Source of the DNA: Daejeonella oryzae DSM 19973
GTDB lineage: Bacteria > Bacteroidota > Bacteroidia > Sphingobacteriales > Sphingobacteriaceae
Length of the DNA: 64,000 nt
Assembly (NCBI RefSeq): GCF_000422945.1
Contig: NZ_AUHA01000002.1
Coordinates: 1,302,001-1,366,000 of the forward strand
Direction: 5' to 3'
Within the stretch, counting starts at the first letter, position 1. Every line of letters begins with the position of its first letter. Made by a program: the position numbers and the translations under genes. The notes under the pieces were generated by a model. That model searched no databases. It saw nothing but the letters and a program-made list of their open reading frames with translations, and was not told the DNA's origin. Below, piece after piece: positions 46,673 through 56,100 of this stretch.

Positions 46673-47728
46673 TTACAAGTTCATTCTTTTTCCTACTACC
46701 AGGTTTAAAAATTCATATACAATTTGACCCATCGTCTGGCAATTTTTAAAAATCGGAATGTTAAAATGTAAAGACAACTCTAATCCCAGCTGCTCAACTT
46801 TATCTTTAGGAGAAATTTCGTCCTTACACATAACATTAAAAAGGTCGTTCAGTCTGTAATGGGCAGATCGTACCCGGTTAGAAATTAAAGTCCGTTCTTC
46901 CTCCTGATATTGGCGCATAGTAGTTTTGTCCATGTGCTGCATTCCCAGATTCACCAGCTTAATATTCTCTTTAAAGAAATGAGGGAGATAAAGCTTTAAT
47001 TTCCCTTCGTAAGATTGCTGATCAAAATCAATGGCCCTGATTCTGTATTGATTTCCTTCAATGTCTGGGGTTATATCAACCACAAAATTATACGATCGCA
47101 TATCTCCCAATAACCTGACAAAACACCGTTCGTTGAATTTTACGAATTCTTTACTGATTCTGATTTGGTTGAATTTGATATCCTCAAGGTAATGATCAAT
47201 AAAAACATCACCGGGCAAACCCGGTATATGTTCTTCTATTAAGGTATTATCATCTGTTAAATAGGTGATCCGGTTCGGAGACAAAATGTGCTCAAGCTCC
47301 AGGCCGTAAACTCTTGATGCGTCAGCCACTTTTACATAAAAATGGTCGTAGTTATCATTCAGCCTATTAATAATCCGAATGCGAAAGGGTTTTGAGTTTC
47401 CAAAAGTGCAGTAATCTATCCTGGCAACAGATAAGTGCTCCATAACCTCGGTATCGCCATCAGTATTCAGAAGTGCATAAATTTGAGTCAGGCTGGGAAA
47501 TAATTCACGCATTTCTGCTTCATCATAGTATACCGTTAACCACAAAGTATTATTGCCGTCTTTATCCAGTAATGGAGTTTTTAAGTTGAATCTAAGCAGA
47601 TCAGAATACTGAACCGGTAGTTTTGTTTCCCGATCATATTTCAATAAGTATTCCCTCAGATCCGGACAGATGTCATAAAAAATTTTTTTCTTCGATGGAA
47701 CATCAGTTCTTGTGTTTAAATCTTCCAT
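46673..47728 (-). CDS. uncharacterised protein with kinase-like motif series
   Basis: A 351-residue soluble protein that I cannot assign to a named family. The sequence carries, in the right order, the elements of a protein-kinase/APH-like fold: a beta3-type Lys (HFYVKVADA, Lys133), a helix-C-like Glu region (YGLELEHIL, 142-149), a hinge-like segment (LIEEHIPGLPGD, 163-174), a catalytic-loop-like LGDMRSYNFVV with Asp209 and Asn214, and an IDFD motif (Asp234, Asp236) standing for DFG. A helical C-terminus follows. I infer a phosphotransferase of unknown substrate. The ATG is 1 base after the stop of the S9 peptidase gene, so the two are probably translated together. Confidence 0.7.
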   Translation of the reverse strand: MEDLNTRTDVPSKKKIFYDICPDLREYLLKYDRETKLPVQYSDLLRFNLKTPLLDKDGNNTLWLTVYYDEAEMRELFPSLTQIYALLNTDGDTEVMEHLSVARIDYCTFGNSKPFRIRIINRLNDNYDHFYVKVADASRVYGLELEHILSPNRITYLTDDNTLIEEHIPGLPGDVFIDHYLEDIKFNQIRISKEFVKFNERCFVRLLGDMRSYNFVVDITPDIEGNQYRIRAIDFDQQSYEGKLKLYLPHFFKENIKLVNLGMQHMDKTTMRQYQEEERTLISNRVRSAHYRLNDLFNVMCKDEISPKDKVEQLGLELSLHFNIPIFKNCQTMGQIVYEFLNLVVGKRMNL

Positions 47729-47729
47729 G

Positions 47730-49883
47730 CTAATTTATGTATCGTTCAAAAAATTCGAAAATGCGAAGCATTTGATCTATTCGCTGGCGAACATTTCCGG
47801 ACCGAACCAGTTCATGCGTGCCTCCCGGATGCCGGACATATTCAACTGTTTTGCCCTGCACTTTCAGGGATTTATAAAGCATTTCACTTTGAATTACCCC
47901 GGTTCGCAAATCATTTTCTCCATGAAAAATTAGAAACGGAGTATTAATCTGATTCACGTAAGTTAACGGCGACTCACGTTTTAAAATCACATCTATATCA
48001 TCCTGCCAGGGAAATCCTCCGAAATAATTGGGCACAAGCTGCCAGGCATTTCCTTCACCAAAAAATGTTTTCAGATCATACACTCCACGCTGAGCAGATG
48101 CTGCTGCAAAACGTTTGTCATGAGCAATAATCCATGCGGTTAAATATCCGGCATAAGAACCTCCTGTAATGGTGAGTTTGTTTTGATCGGCCCAGCCTTC
48201 GGCAACCGCACCGTCCAGTGCACCCAATACATCTTCTGTTGGTCCCTGGCCCCAGTTGCGGTAATTGCCCCTTAGAAATTCCTCTCCGTAACCTCCGGAT
48301 CCACGTGGATTGGCATAAATTACCCCATATCCCTGGCTGCAAAAATATTGAAACTCGTGCCACATACTTGATTCTCCCGGTCCCCACATGGCAGATGGCC
48401 CACCGTGCATCTGTAAAACCACCGGGTACCTATTATCAGGATTAAATCCTGCAGGTTTCATAATCCAATATTCAACTGTCATTCCTTTGCTGTTGATGTA
48501 CGATTTTTTTTCAGGGAATGAAAGTCTTTTATTTTTAATCCATTCTGAATTAAAAGATGTCAGCTCTTGCGGAGATTTATTGGATAGATCGGCACTGTAG
48601 ATTTCATACGGATTTTGCACCTCCGTTTTTACATATACCAATTTGTTTTTAGAAATATCGTAGCTGCCTGTTCCACTTTCATAATTACTTAATTGCTCCA
48701 CTTTCATGGTCTTCATATTTAAACGATACAACGGAGCCCCGCCATTTGACTGTGCGGTAAAATAAAGAAAGCGTTCATCTGCCGACCATTTAAAACTTCC
48801 TGCACTCCGGTCAAATGGAATTGAAATTGACTTAGCACCTTTTTCTGTGATTTTTAACAGGGCTAATTTTGGGACATTAATGCCCGTAGTTGGACTAAAT
48901 ACATAGCTTAACCAATTTCCTGAGGGTGATAAAACAGGATTGCTGTAGCGGATTTTTTTTTGTGATAAGATTTTTTTTAAGTTGCCGGATTTAACGTTCA
49001 GTGAATATATTTCGCTCTCTTCGCTTCTGTCGGGGTGCAGAAGACTGTCTATGTTTGAAACCAGAATCAGATTATTGCCATCGGCCGAAAATTCTGCACT
49101 TCCGTAGGAATAAAATCCCGAAGTTAATGCACGTGGCTTTGATCCCGGTGTAGCATCTACAACGTAATAATGATTGAATTTTAATTCCGGATCTGTGGCA
49201 GATTCTCCCTGGAAATTTAAATTGGTAAATACTTTTGCTTTTTTGTCTGATTCATTTTTATCCAAATAAGATCTTATTTGCTCTATACTACCATTGGGGT
49301 TTGGTTTTGCCGTATTTCTTAAGTTTTCATTTTGTGAAAATCCGGGTTTCTCCAAAGGCCATATGACATCAGTTTTTCTGCTGAAAGCAGCTGTGTCTTT
49401 AAGCATCTCATTTAAAGAAAGTGTTGTAGAAAAAAGCAATTTTTTTCCATCCGGAGACCATTTCGGAGCGTTTGCGCCATACTTATAATCGGTAATTTGT
49501 ATCGGCTCGCCTCCGGCCATATCCATTACAAATATTTGCGACTTGTTTTTTACTGATCTTACAAATGCAATTCGCTGATCATCCGGAGACCAGGCCGGTT
49601 GGCTGGCACCGGAAATTCCGGAAGTTAATGCCCTGGTATTTTTCCCTTTGTCAAGTAATGACATGTAAATCTGACTGCGGTAAGTATATTCTCCCTCAAT
49701 TTCTTCATTGTCAAGAATAGCGTTAATGGTATAAATAACTCTGGTTCCATCGTGTGAAATAGAAACTGAACCCAGTTGTTTTATAAGTGTTAGGTCAGTT
49801 ACCTGAACCGGCTGGGAGCCTGTTTGTGCAATAGAAGTTATGGAAATAATCAGTAAAAGGGCAGTAGTTAAAATAGATTTCAT
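47730..49883 (-). CDS. S9-family prolyl oligopeptidase-like peptidase
   Basis: The 717-residue product begins MKSILTTALLLIISITSIAQ, a signal peptide, so it is periplasmic or outer-membrane-associated. Residues about 30-430 form a beta-propeller of WD40-like PD40 repeats (SRDGTRVIYT-like, PAWSPDDQRIAFV, PKWSPDGKKLLF). The C-terminal alpha/beta hydrolase has Ser in GGSYAGYLT, Asp in HGENDLRTGV and His in HPGGTHELVR. The ATG at 49883 is used because the 36-residue upstream extension would bury the signal peptide. It is followed after 1 base by the kinase-like gene. Confidence 0.93.
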   Translation of the reverse strand: MKSILTTALLLIISITSIAQTGSQPVQVTDLTLIKQLGSVSISHDGTRVIYTINAILDNEEIEGEYTYRSQIYMSLLDKGKNTRALTSGISGASQPAWSPDDQRIAFVRSVKNKSQIFVMDMAGGEPIQITDYKYGANAPKWSPDGKKLLFSTTLSLNEMLKDTAAFSRKTDVIWPLEKPGFSQNENLRNTAKPNPNGSIEQIRSYLDKNESDKKAKVFTNLNFQGESATDPELKFNHYYVVDATPGSKPRALTSGFYSYGSAEFSADGNNLILVSNIDSLLHPDRSEESEIYSLNVKSGNLKKILSQKKIRYSNPVLSPSGNWLSYVFSPTTGINVPKLALLKITEKGAKSISIPFDRSAGSFKWSADERFLYFTAQSNGGAPLYRLNMKTMKVEQLSNYESGTGSYDISKNKLVYVKTEVQNPYEIYSADLSNKSPQELTSFNSEWIKNKRLSFPEKKSYINSKGMTVEYWIMKPAGFNPDNRYPVVLQMHGGPSAMWGPGESSMWHEFQYFCSQGYGVIYANPRGSGGYGEEFLRGNYRNWGQGPTEDVLGALDGAVAEGWADQNKLTITGGSYAGYLTAWIIAHDKRFAAASAQRGVYDLKTFFGEGNAWQLVPNYFGGFPWQDDIDVILKRESPLTYVNQINTPFLIFHGENDLRTGVIQSEMLYKSLKVQGKTVEYVRHPGGTHELVRSGNVRQRIDQMLRIFEFFERYIN

Positions 49884-50019
49884 GTTATCGAATTGCTTTT
49901 TGCAGGTAATATATCTTAGTTTTTTAACTGTTTTTAGCCCAGTCGGTTCATTTAAACGCTGGTGATTCAGTTTAAAAATTGCAGATTCCAAGATACAGAT
50001 TTACGTGAAATCGGAGCAT

Positions 50020-50051
50020 AAAAAAAGTCCCCTGGTTATCAGGAGACTTTT
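50020..50051 (-). terminator. terminator of the SIMPL gene (minus strand)
   Basis: The arms AAAAGTCCCCTG (50023-50034) and CAGGAGACTTTT (50040-50051) fold on the minus-strand RNA into a 12-pair stem with one U-G pair and a 5-base loop, followed by a run of U. The same site has a C-A mismatch on the plus strand, so it is directional. It lies just downstream of the stop at 50069. Confidence 0.75.
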
Positions 50052-50068
50052 AAATTCGGTTTAATGAA

Positions 50069-50770
50069 TTATTTTAATTCAAATACCGTACGCATCTGGT
50101 AATTTAATTTGATTTTTTTAAAGTCTATTTCCGGCATTGAACTTACTTCACTAAGTGCATCAGATTTCATCATTACATTTGATCGATACATAGGTTGAGG
50201 GTAATATTCATTATTTATTTCCTGAATATCTATTGCTCCCCCAATTTTTTCTCCAATAGATTCTGCAAGCAGTGAAGCTTTGGCTTTAGCCGCTTGTAAA
50301 GCTTTAATTTTTAATTCTGATTTTAAGGATTCGATTTTAGAATAATCATAGCTTTCAATATTGCTGTACTCAATTCCTTTTGGATCAACTGCACTCATAA
50401 TCTGATTGAACTTTGTAAGATCAGTTACTTTAATCCGGTATTGTTTTTTCGCCAGGAAATCAGGATTTTTCTTTTTATCCCAATAATAATTAAAACTCGA
50501 AATATTGTTAATCATGAAGTTTTCTTTCGGAATACCTGCATTTAGAACTGCAGTCTGGAGTTGTCTTTCCAGGTCTTCTATCTCTATTTTTTTCTTACTG
50601 TTATTATCTTTAAAATATTCTTTCAAAGATATTCCTATATAAATAATATCCGGTGTTACTTCGGCTTCTGAAGAGCCGGTTACTTCAATTTTTCTGCGGT
50701 TATCTATATTTTGGGAAAATGCCGTAAGTGCAAATACACTAAGGAAAGCTGTAATTAGTAAACTTTTCAT
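50069..50770 (-). CDS. SIMPL domain (DUF541) protein
   Basis: The 233-residue product has a signal peptide (MKSLLITAFLSVFALTAFS) and the SIMPL pattern: RRKIEVTGSSEAEVTPDIIYIGI, a central QLQTAVLNAGIPKENF helix, and ALQAAKAKASLLAESIGEKIGGAIDI near residue 160. SIMPL proteins of Gram-negative bacteria are periplasmic, with oligomeric or stress-related roles that are poorly defined. It is monocistronic, with its own terminator, and is divergent from the ethylene-receptor-like kinase gene. Confidence 0.88.
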   Translation of the reverse strand: MKSLLITAFLSVFALTAFSQNIDNRRKIEVTGSSEAEVTPDIIYIGISLKEYFKDNNSKKKIEIEDLERQLQTAVLNAGIPKENFMINNISSFNYYWDKKKNPDFLAKKQYRIKVTDLTKFNQIMSAVDPKGIEYSNIESYDYSKIESLKSELKIKALQAAKAKASLLAESIGEKIGGAIDIQEINNEYYPQPMYRSNVMMKSDALSEVSSMPEIDFKKIKLNYQMRTVFELK

Positions 50771-50862
50771 ATTCTTTAATTTTTGTAATTGGTTTTTAAA
50801 AGAGATGTAATTTTCATGCCAATTCCATAAATATGTTTCTTCATTATGATTTTAATTTTGTA

Positions 50863-50870
50863 AAGGCAAT
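50863..50870 (+). promoter_or_regulatory. putative -7 element upstream of the ethylene-receptor-like kinase gene
   Basis: TAATTTTG matches TAnnTTTG and lies about 36 bases before the TTG start at 50906. The upstream element is at best TTTC at 50836-50839, 23 bases away, so only the -7 half is convincing. Confidence 0.4.
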
Positions 50871-50905
50871 GTTTGCTGTTTATCGAAAATTGAATCATTG
50901 TAAAA

Positions 50906-52069
50906 TTGAATTATTTGGAACAGATAGAAGAATTTTTTCGCTTACTTTTAAATACAAAAGATTTTCCGGCCCGCTGGCACTGCGGGCGCTGGACCGATTT
51001 TCATGGTTGGGTTTATGTAATTTCAGACTTATTTATATGGGGCGCCTATTTTGCCATACCTATACTTTTACTTCGTTTAATCACAAAACGGACAGATATT
51101 CCGTTTCCTAAAGTTTTCCGGCTCTTTATTGCATTTATAATGCTATGCGGGTTATCACATCTAATTGACGCTGTAATATTCTGGTGGCCGGCATACAGAT
51201 TAAGTGCATTGATCAGGCTTCTCACTGCTATTGTTTCTGTATTTACCATATATGCATTGTATAAAATTCTTCCAATGGCTTATACATTAAGAACGGCCAA
51301 ACAATTGGAATATGAAATTAATGAGCGTAAAAAAGCGGAAAGGGAAGCTCAGGAACAACAAATTGCGCAACTGGCTACAGCAGATCTGATGCGGAAAAAG
51401 GATGAGTTTATGAGTATTGCAAGTCATGAGCTTAAAACGCCAATTACCAGCGTGAAAGGAGCCCTGCAAATAATTGAAAGGTATTTTGATGAGCAGGAGC
51501 AGGACTATCCTGTAAGTGTTTTTGTGAAAAAGGCCAGTCGTCAGGTTAATAAACTAACCAGCCTGGTTGAAGATCTGCTGGATGTTACAAAAATTCAGTC
51601 AGGTAAACTAGAGATCAATAAACAAGAATTTGCTATTAATGAGCTTTTAAATGAATGCACAAGTATGGTTGAGCATGATTTGAAAAATCATAAAATAACC
51701 ATCAATGGAAATGTAAACCTGCTTATTAAAGCCGACAAAAATCGTTTGGAGCAGGTTGTAAGTAATCTCATTACGAATGCTATAAAGTATTCTCCAAACG
51801 GAGGAATTATTGAGATTTCAGTTAGTGAAATTAAGGGATATACCAAGATTGAAATCAGGGATAATGGAATTGGCATTGAAGCAGATAAAATTCCGTACAT
51901 ATTCGACAGGTTTTTCCGGGTTGAAAACTCATCTCAGAATTATTCAGGTCTGGGACTTGGTCTGTTTATATCATCCCAAATAATAGAAAGGCATGACGGG
52001 GAAATGGGTGTAGAAAGCCAGCTCAATCAGGGTTCAGTATTTTGGTTTACTTTGCCAAAAAATGGATAA
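50906..52069 (+). CDS. sensor histidine kinase with ethylene-receptor-like membrane domain
   Basis: The 387-residue product starts at TTG 50906; no ATG is available. Residues about 33-125 contain three membrane helices that align with the N-terminal domain of plant ETR1: ISDLFIWGAYFAIP (38-52) for ISDFFIAIAYFSIP, and IMLCGLSHLID (78-88) for IVLCGATHLIN. The Asp, Tyr, Pro, Cys81 and His85 positions are all kept; in ETR1 the Cys and His hold the copper that binds ethylene. A coiled linker, HisKA with His174 (SIASHELKTP) and HATPase (NLITNAIKYSPNGG, DNGIGI, GLGLGLFIS) follow. This domain is also known from cyanobacterial kinases. Ethylene or metal binding here is inferred. Confidence 0.88.
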   Translation: MNYLEQIEEFFRLLLNTKDFPARWHCGRWTDFHGWVYVISDLFIWGAYFAIPILLLRLITKRTDIPFPKVFRLFIAFIMLCGLSHLIDAVIFWWPAYRLSALIRLLTAIVSVFTIYALYKILPMAYTLRTAKQLEYEINERKKAEREAQEQQIAQLATADLMRKKDEFMSIASHELKTPITSVKGALQIIERYFDEQEQDYPVSVFVKKASRQVNKLTSLVEDLLDVTKIQSGKLEINKQEFAINELLNECTSMVEHDLKNHKITINGNVNLLIKADKNRLEQVVSNLITNAIKYSPNGGIIEISVSEIKGYTKIEIRDNGIGIEADKIPYIFDRFFRVENSSQNYSGLGLGLFISSQIIERHDGEMGVESQLNQGSVFWFTLPKNG

Positions 52070-52080
52070 ATTTTTCTCAT

Positions 52081-52112
52081 AAAAAAAAGCCTCAACTGAG
52101 GCTTTTTTTTAT
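52081..52112. terminator. bidirectional terminator between kinase and lspA genes
   Basis: AAAAAAAAGCCTC and GAGGCTTTTTTTT (52081-52110) form a 13-base stem around AACT, with A and T tracts on both sides. It separates convergent genes and can act on both strands. Confidence 0.88.
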
Positions 52113-52759
52113 TCTTCAACAATTTCACTGTGGGGATGAAATTCTTCTTTCACCTCTTCTTTAAAATATCTTTTCTGATAAATTAATATCAGGATAACTC
52201 CAATTGAAATGGCTGCATCTGCAATATTAAAAACGGGTCTGAAAAATATAAAATCCTGACCGCCCCAAAACGGGAACCATTGAGGATAAATTCCCTGAAT
52301 CAAAGGGAAATAAAACATGTCTACTACCTTGCCATGAAAAATACCGGAATAACCGCCTTCCTGCGGGAAAAGAACAGCCGGCTCATAATAAGTGCTTTCG
52401 CTGAAAATTAAACCATAGAATGTAGAATCAATGATGTTTCCTAAGGCTCCTGCAAATATTAATGCAACATTGATAATCAAACCACGGTGGTATTTCTTTT
52501 TGATCAGATAAACCAGACCGTAACCAATTCCTGCAACAGCCACAATACGGAATAATGTTAAGGCAAGTTTGCCGGCTTCGCCGCCAAATTCCATTCCGAA
52601 AGCCATGCCATTATTTTCTGTAAAATGAATCAAAGCACGGTCGCCCAGGATTTTGAATTCCTGCCCCAAAGCCATGTTCATCTTTATCCAGAATTTTAAT
52701 AACTGGTCGGCAATTAATATAAATAAGACCGCTAAAAACGGTTTAGTATAACCTTTCAT
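52109..52759 (-). CDS. lspA: lipoprotein signal peptidase (signal peptidase II)
   Basis: Cleaves the signal peptide of lipoproteins after lipidation of the Cys. The 216-residue product has four membrane segments, the ENNGMAFGM box near residue 48, and two catalytic Asp motifs, GNIIDSTFYG (near 110) and FNIADAAISIG (near 177). It is longer than the approximately 165-residue E. coli enzyme, owing to an insert between the catalytic motifs, common in Bacteroidota. The usual Arg after the first catalytic Asp is Ser. Its ATG directly abuts the stop of the DksA-like gene. Confidence 0.94.
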   Translation of the reverse strand: MKGYTKPFLAVLFILIADQLLKFWIKMNMALGQEFKILGDRALIHFTENNGMAFGMEFGGEAGKLALTLFRIVAVAGIGYGLVYLIKKKYHRGLIINVALIFAGALGNIIDSTFYGLIFSESTYYEPAVLFPQEGGYSGIFHGKVVDMFYFPLIQGIYPQWFPFWGGQDFIFFRPVFNIADAAISIGVILILIYQKRYFKEEVKEEFHPHSEIVEE

Positions 52760-53155
52760 TTATGACTGTTTCAGTTTTGCTTCCATACTTAAAGTAGCAT
52801 GCGGAACAGCACGTAAACGTTCTTTTGGAATCAACTTACCTGTTTCACGGCAAATGCCATACGTTTTGTTTTCAATACGCACTAAAGCACCTTCCAAATT
52901 TTCAATAAATTTTTTCTGTCTGGCTGCCAACTGATTGATTGACTCTTTTTCTAGTGTAGCAGATCCATCTTCCAAAGTTTTATAGGTTCCGGCAGTATCA
53001 TCAGTTCCGTTTAAATTGGGGTTACTTAAAGATTGAGTTAACATACCCAATTCTTCTTTCGCAATGCGTAATTTCTCTAAAATGAGGTCTTTAAATTCCT
53101 GTAGTTCTGAGTCGGAATATCGGGTTTTTTCCCAATTGCTCTGTTTATTCTCCAT
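52760..53155 (-). CDS. DksA/TraR-family protein
   Basis: The 131-residue product has an N-terminal helical coiled coil (SELQEFKDLILEKLRIAKEEL) and the C-terminal DksA/TraR zinc-finger region (YGICRETGKLIPKERLRAVPHA). Only one of the four Cys expected at the zinc site remains; the others are replaced by Thr, Leu and Ser or similar. The coiled-coil tip that reaches into RNA polymerase in DksA is not obviously conserved. It is immediately downstream of ileS and upstream of lspA, with 1 and 0 base gaps, so the three form an operon. Confidence 0.87.
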   Translation of the reverse strand: MENKQSNWEKTRYSDSELQEFKDLILEKLRIAKEELGMLTQSLSNPNLNGTDDTAGTYKTLEDGSATLEKESINQLAARQKKFIENLEGALVRIENKTYGICRETGKLIPKERLRAVPHATLSMEAKLKQS

Positions 53156-53156
53156 G

Positions 53157-56100
53157 TTAAGCTTTTGTAATTAATATGGTAAATTCGTTATTTTCTATAA
53201 TAATCTTTTCTCCTTTAGCTGTTTCGTTATCCAATACAAAAGATTCTGCAAGAGTTTCGGCGCAAATATATAATAAATTATTTTTCACAGCTTGCGTAAT
53301 ATACGGGTGGTTTTCTACTCGTACATTAATCTTATCTGTTACTTCAAAATTTAACTCCTTACGCAAATTCTGGATTCTGTTAACAAGCTCTCTTGAAATT
53401 CCCTCCTGCAATAATTCATCAGTTAAAGTAATGTCAAGTGCAACGGTTAGGCGGCCTAAGCTGGTAACCTGCCAGCCCGGTACATCTTCAGCCAGAATTT
53501 CAACATCCTGCAATTCTATTGTATAATCCGATCCTTCTATCTTAAATTTCTCTTCTCTTTCGAACAAGGCAATTTCCTGCTGTTGAAGATTAGTTAATTT
53601 TTCTGCAACCAGCTTCATATCCTTACCAACTTTGGGGCCAAGAGCTTTAAAATTTGGTCTTACTTTTTTGCTGATAATTCCTGAAGTGTCCAATATATAC
53701 TCAATTTCTTTAATATTAGTTTCAGAGAGGATCAGGTCTTTAACTTTGTCGACTTTATCTTTGAATGTACTATCCAATACCGGTATTAACGCTTTGCCAA
53801 GTGGCTGCCGAACGTTGATTCCAACTTTTTTACGTAAGGATAAAATCATGGAAGATATATCCTGAGCCAAGGCCATTCTTTCTTCAAGAGCTTTATCAAC
53901 CAGGCTTTCATTGCATACAGGGAAATCGGCCAGATGTACTGATTCTACCAATTCTTTACCAGTGACAGCATTAAGATCTAAAAATAACCTATCACTAAAG
54001 AACGGAGCAATAGGCGACATTAGTTTGGTTACTGTATTTAAACAAGTATACAAAGTTTGATATGCGGAGATTTTGTCGGAAGAATAATCGCCTTTCCAGA
54101 AACGCCTGCGGCATAAGCGAACATACCAGTTGCTTAAATTCTCATCAACGAAATTCTGAATTGCTCGGGCAGCCTTAGTTGGTTCAAAATCTGCATAATA
54201 AGAATCGACTTCCTGAGATAAAGAATTAAGTAACGATAATATCCACCGGTCGATCTCAGGTCTTTCGGAGTTTTCAATTTCCTCCTCCTGATATTTAAAA
54301 CCGTCGATATTGGCATATAATGAGAAGAAAGAATAAGTGTTATGCAAGGTGCCGAAAAATTTTCTCCGCACTTCATCTATTCCTTCAATATTAAACTTAA
54401 GATTATCCCAGGGTGCAGCATTGCTGATCATATACCACCTGGAAGCATCTGCACTATACTTTTCAATTGTATCGAAAGGATCGATGCCGTTGCCCAAACG
54501 CTTGGACATTTTATTTCCGTTTTTATCCAGCACCAATCCGTTGGAGACAACATTTTTAAATGCCACGCCCTTGTTTCCAATTTCCGTATTGATTTCTTTG
54601 ATTACATCGCTTGTTTCATTCAGCATCACCGCAATGGCGTGAAGCGTAAAAAACCAACCCCGGGTTTGATCTACACCTTCGGCAATAAAATCTGCCGGAT
54701 AGGCATTTTTAAATTCTTCTTTATTTTCAAAAGGGAAATGCCACTGAGCATACGGCATAGCGCCAGAATCAAACCAAACATCGATCAGATCCGCTTCGCG
54801 GAACATTTTTTTACCTGTTGGAGAAACCAATATTACATCATCCACATAAGGCCGATGCATATCGTTAATTTCAAATGCTGCATCCATAAATCCGGCTTCA
54901 ACGGATTTTTTAATGCCATTATTAAGTTCTTCAATTGAGCCAATGCAGCATTCTTCTGAACCATCCTGAGATCTCCAGATTGGCAATGGAGTTCCCCAGT
55001 AACGTGAACGCGAAAGATTCCAGTCGACAAGGTTTTCAAGCCAGTTGCCAAAACGCCCTGTTCCGGTCGATTCGGGTTTCCAGTTAATCCCTTTGTTTAA
55101 TTCGACCATACGATCTTTTACTGCAGTGGTTTTTATGAACCAGCTGTCTAAAGGATAATATAAAATAGGTTTATCTGTACGCCAGCAATGCGGGTAACTG
55201 TGTTCGTATTTTTTAACGTCAAATGCTTTATTGTCTTCTTTCAGCTTAATGGCAATAAGAACATCTGTTGGCCTGAAATCAGGATCTTTTCGTTCTTCAT
55301 CGCTGTAGTATTCTTCTTTTACAAACCGTCCTGCAAAGTCAGTTATTTCGTCAACAAATTTTCCCTGTTTGTTTACAAGGGGGAATTCATTTCCTTTTTC
55401 ATCTGTTACCATAACCGATGGAACGTTGTTCTCGCGGCAGGCACGAAAGTCATCTGCTCCAAACACTGATGCTGTATGAACAATGCCTGTACCGTCTTCG
55501 GTAGTTACAAAATCAGCCGATATTACTCTGAATGCATTTTTTTCCAGATTCTCATCATCAACATATGGCATTAGCTGATGATATCTGAGATTTAATAAAT
55601 CCGAACCTTTAAATTCGCCGGTGATATTCCAAGGTATAATTTTATCACCTTCTTTATAATCCTGAAAAGAGGCGTTTTCTCCTTCTTTTTTAAAGTATTT
55701 TCCGATCAGATCTTTAGCAAGAATGACGCTTACAGGTTGATAGGTATATTGGTTAAAGGTTTTTACCTTGACATACGTAATCTGATTTCCCACAGCCAGA
55801 GCACAGTTAGCAGGCAAGGTCCATGGAGTAGTTGTCCAGGCCAGGATTACGGTATCTTCAGCTTCATCATCAAAAAGAGCAGGAATCAAAGGATGGACCT
55901 GATTGTTTTTTAACCTGAACTGAGCTACAATTGAGGTATCCTTCAGCATTTTGTAAGTTCCCGGCTGATTTAGCTCATGGGAACTTAAACCGGTTCCGGC
56001 AGCCGGAGAATAAGGCTGAACCGTATACCCTTTATATAAAAGATCTTTGTTGTAAAACTCTTTCAAGATCCACCAAAGAGTTTCTATGTATTCATTCTGG

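Noticed and set aside
48118-48600. Reading frames of 70-89 codons on both strands inside the S9 peptidase gene
   Set aside because: They overlap a gene with intact catalytic motifs and have the composition of antisense or frame-shifted shadows.
49884-49991. 36-codon N-terminal extension of the S9 peptidase
   Set aside because: It would bury a good signal peptide that starts at the ATG at 49883.
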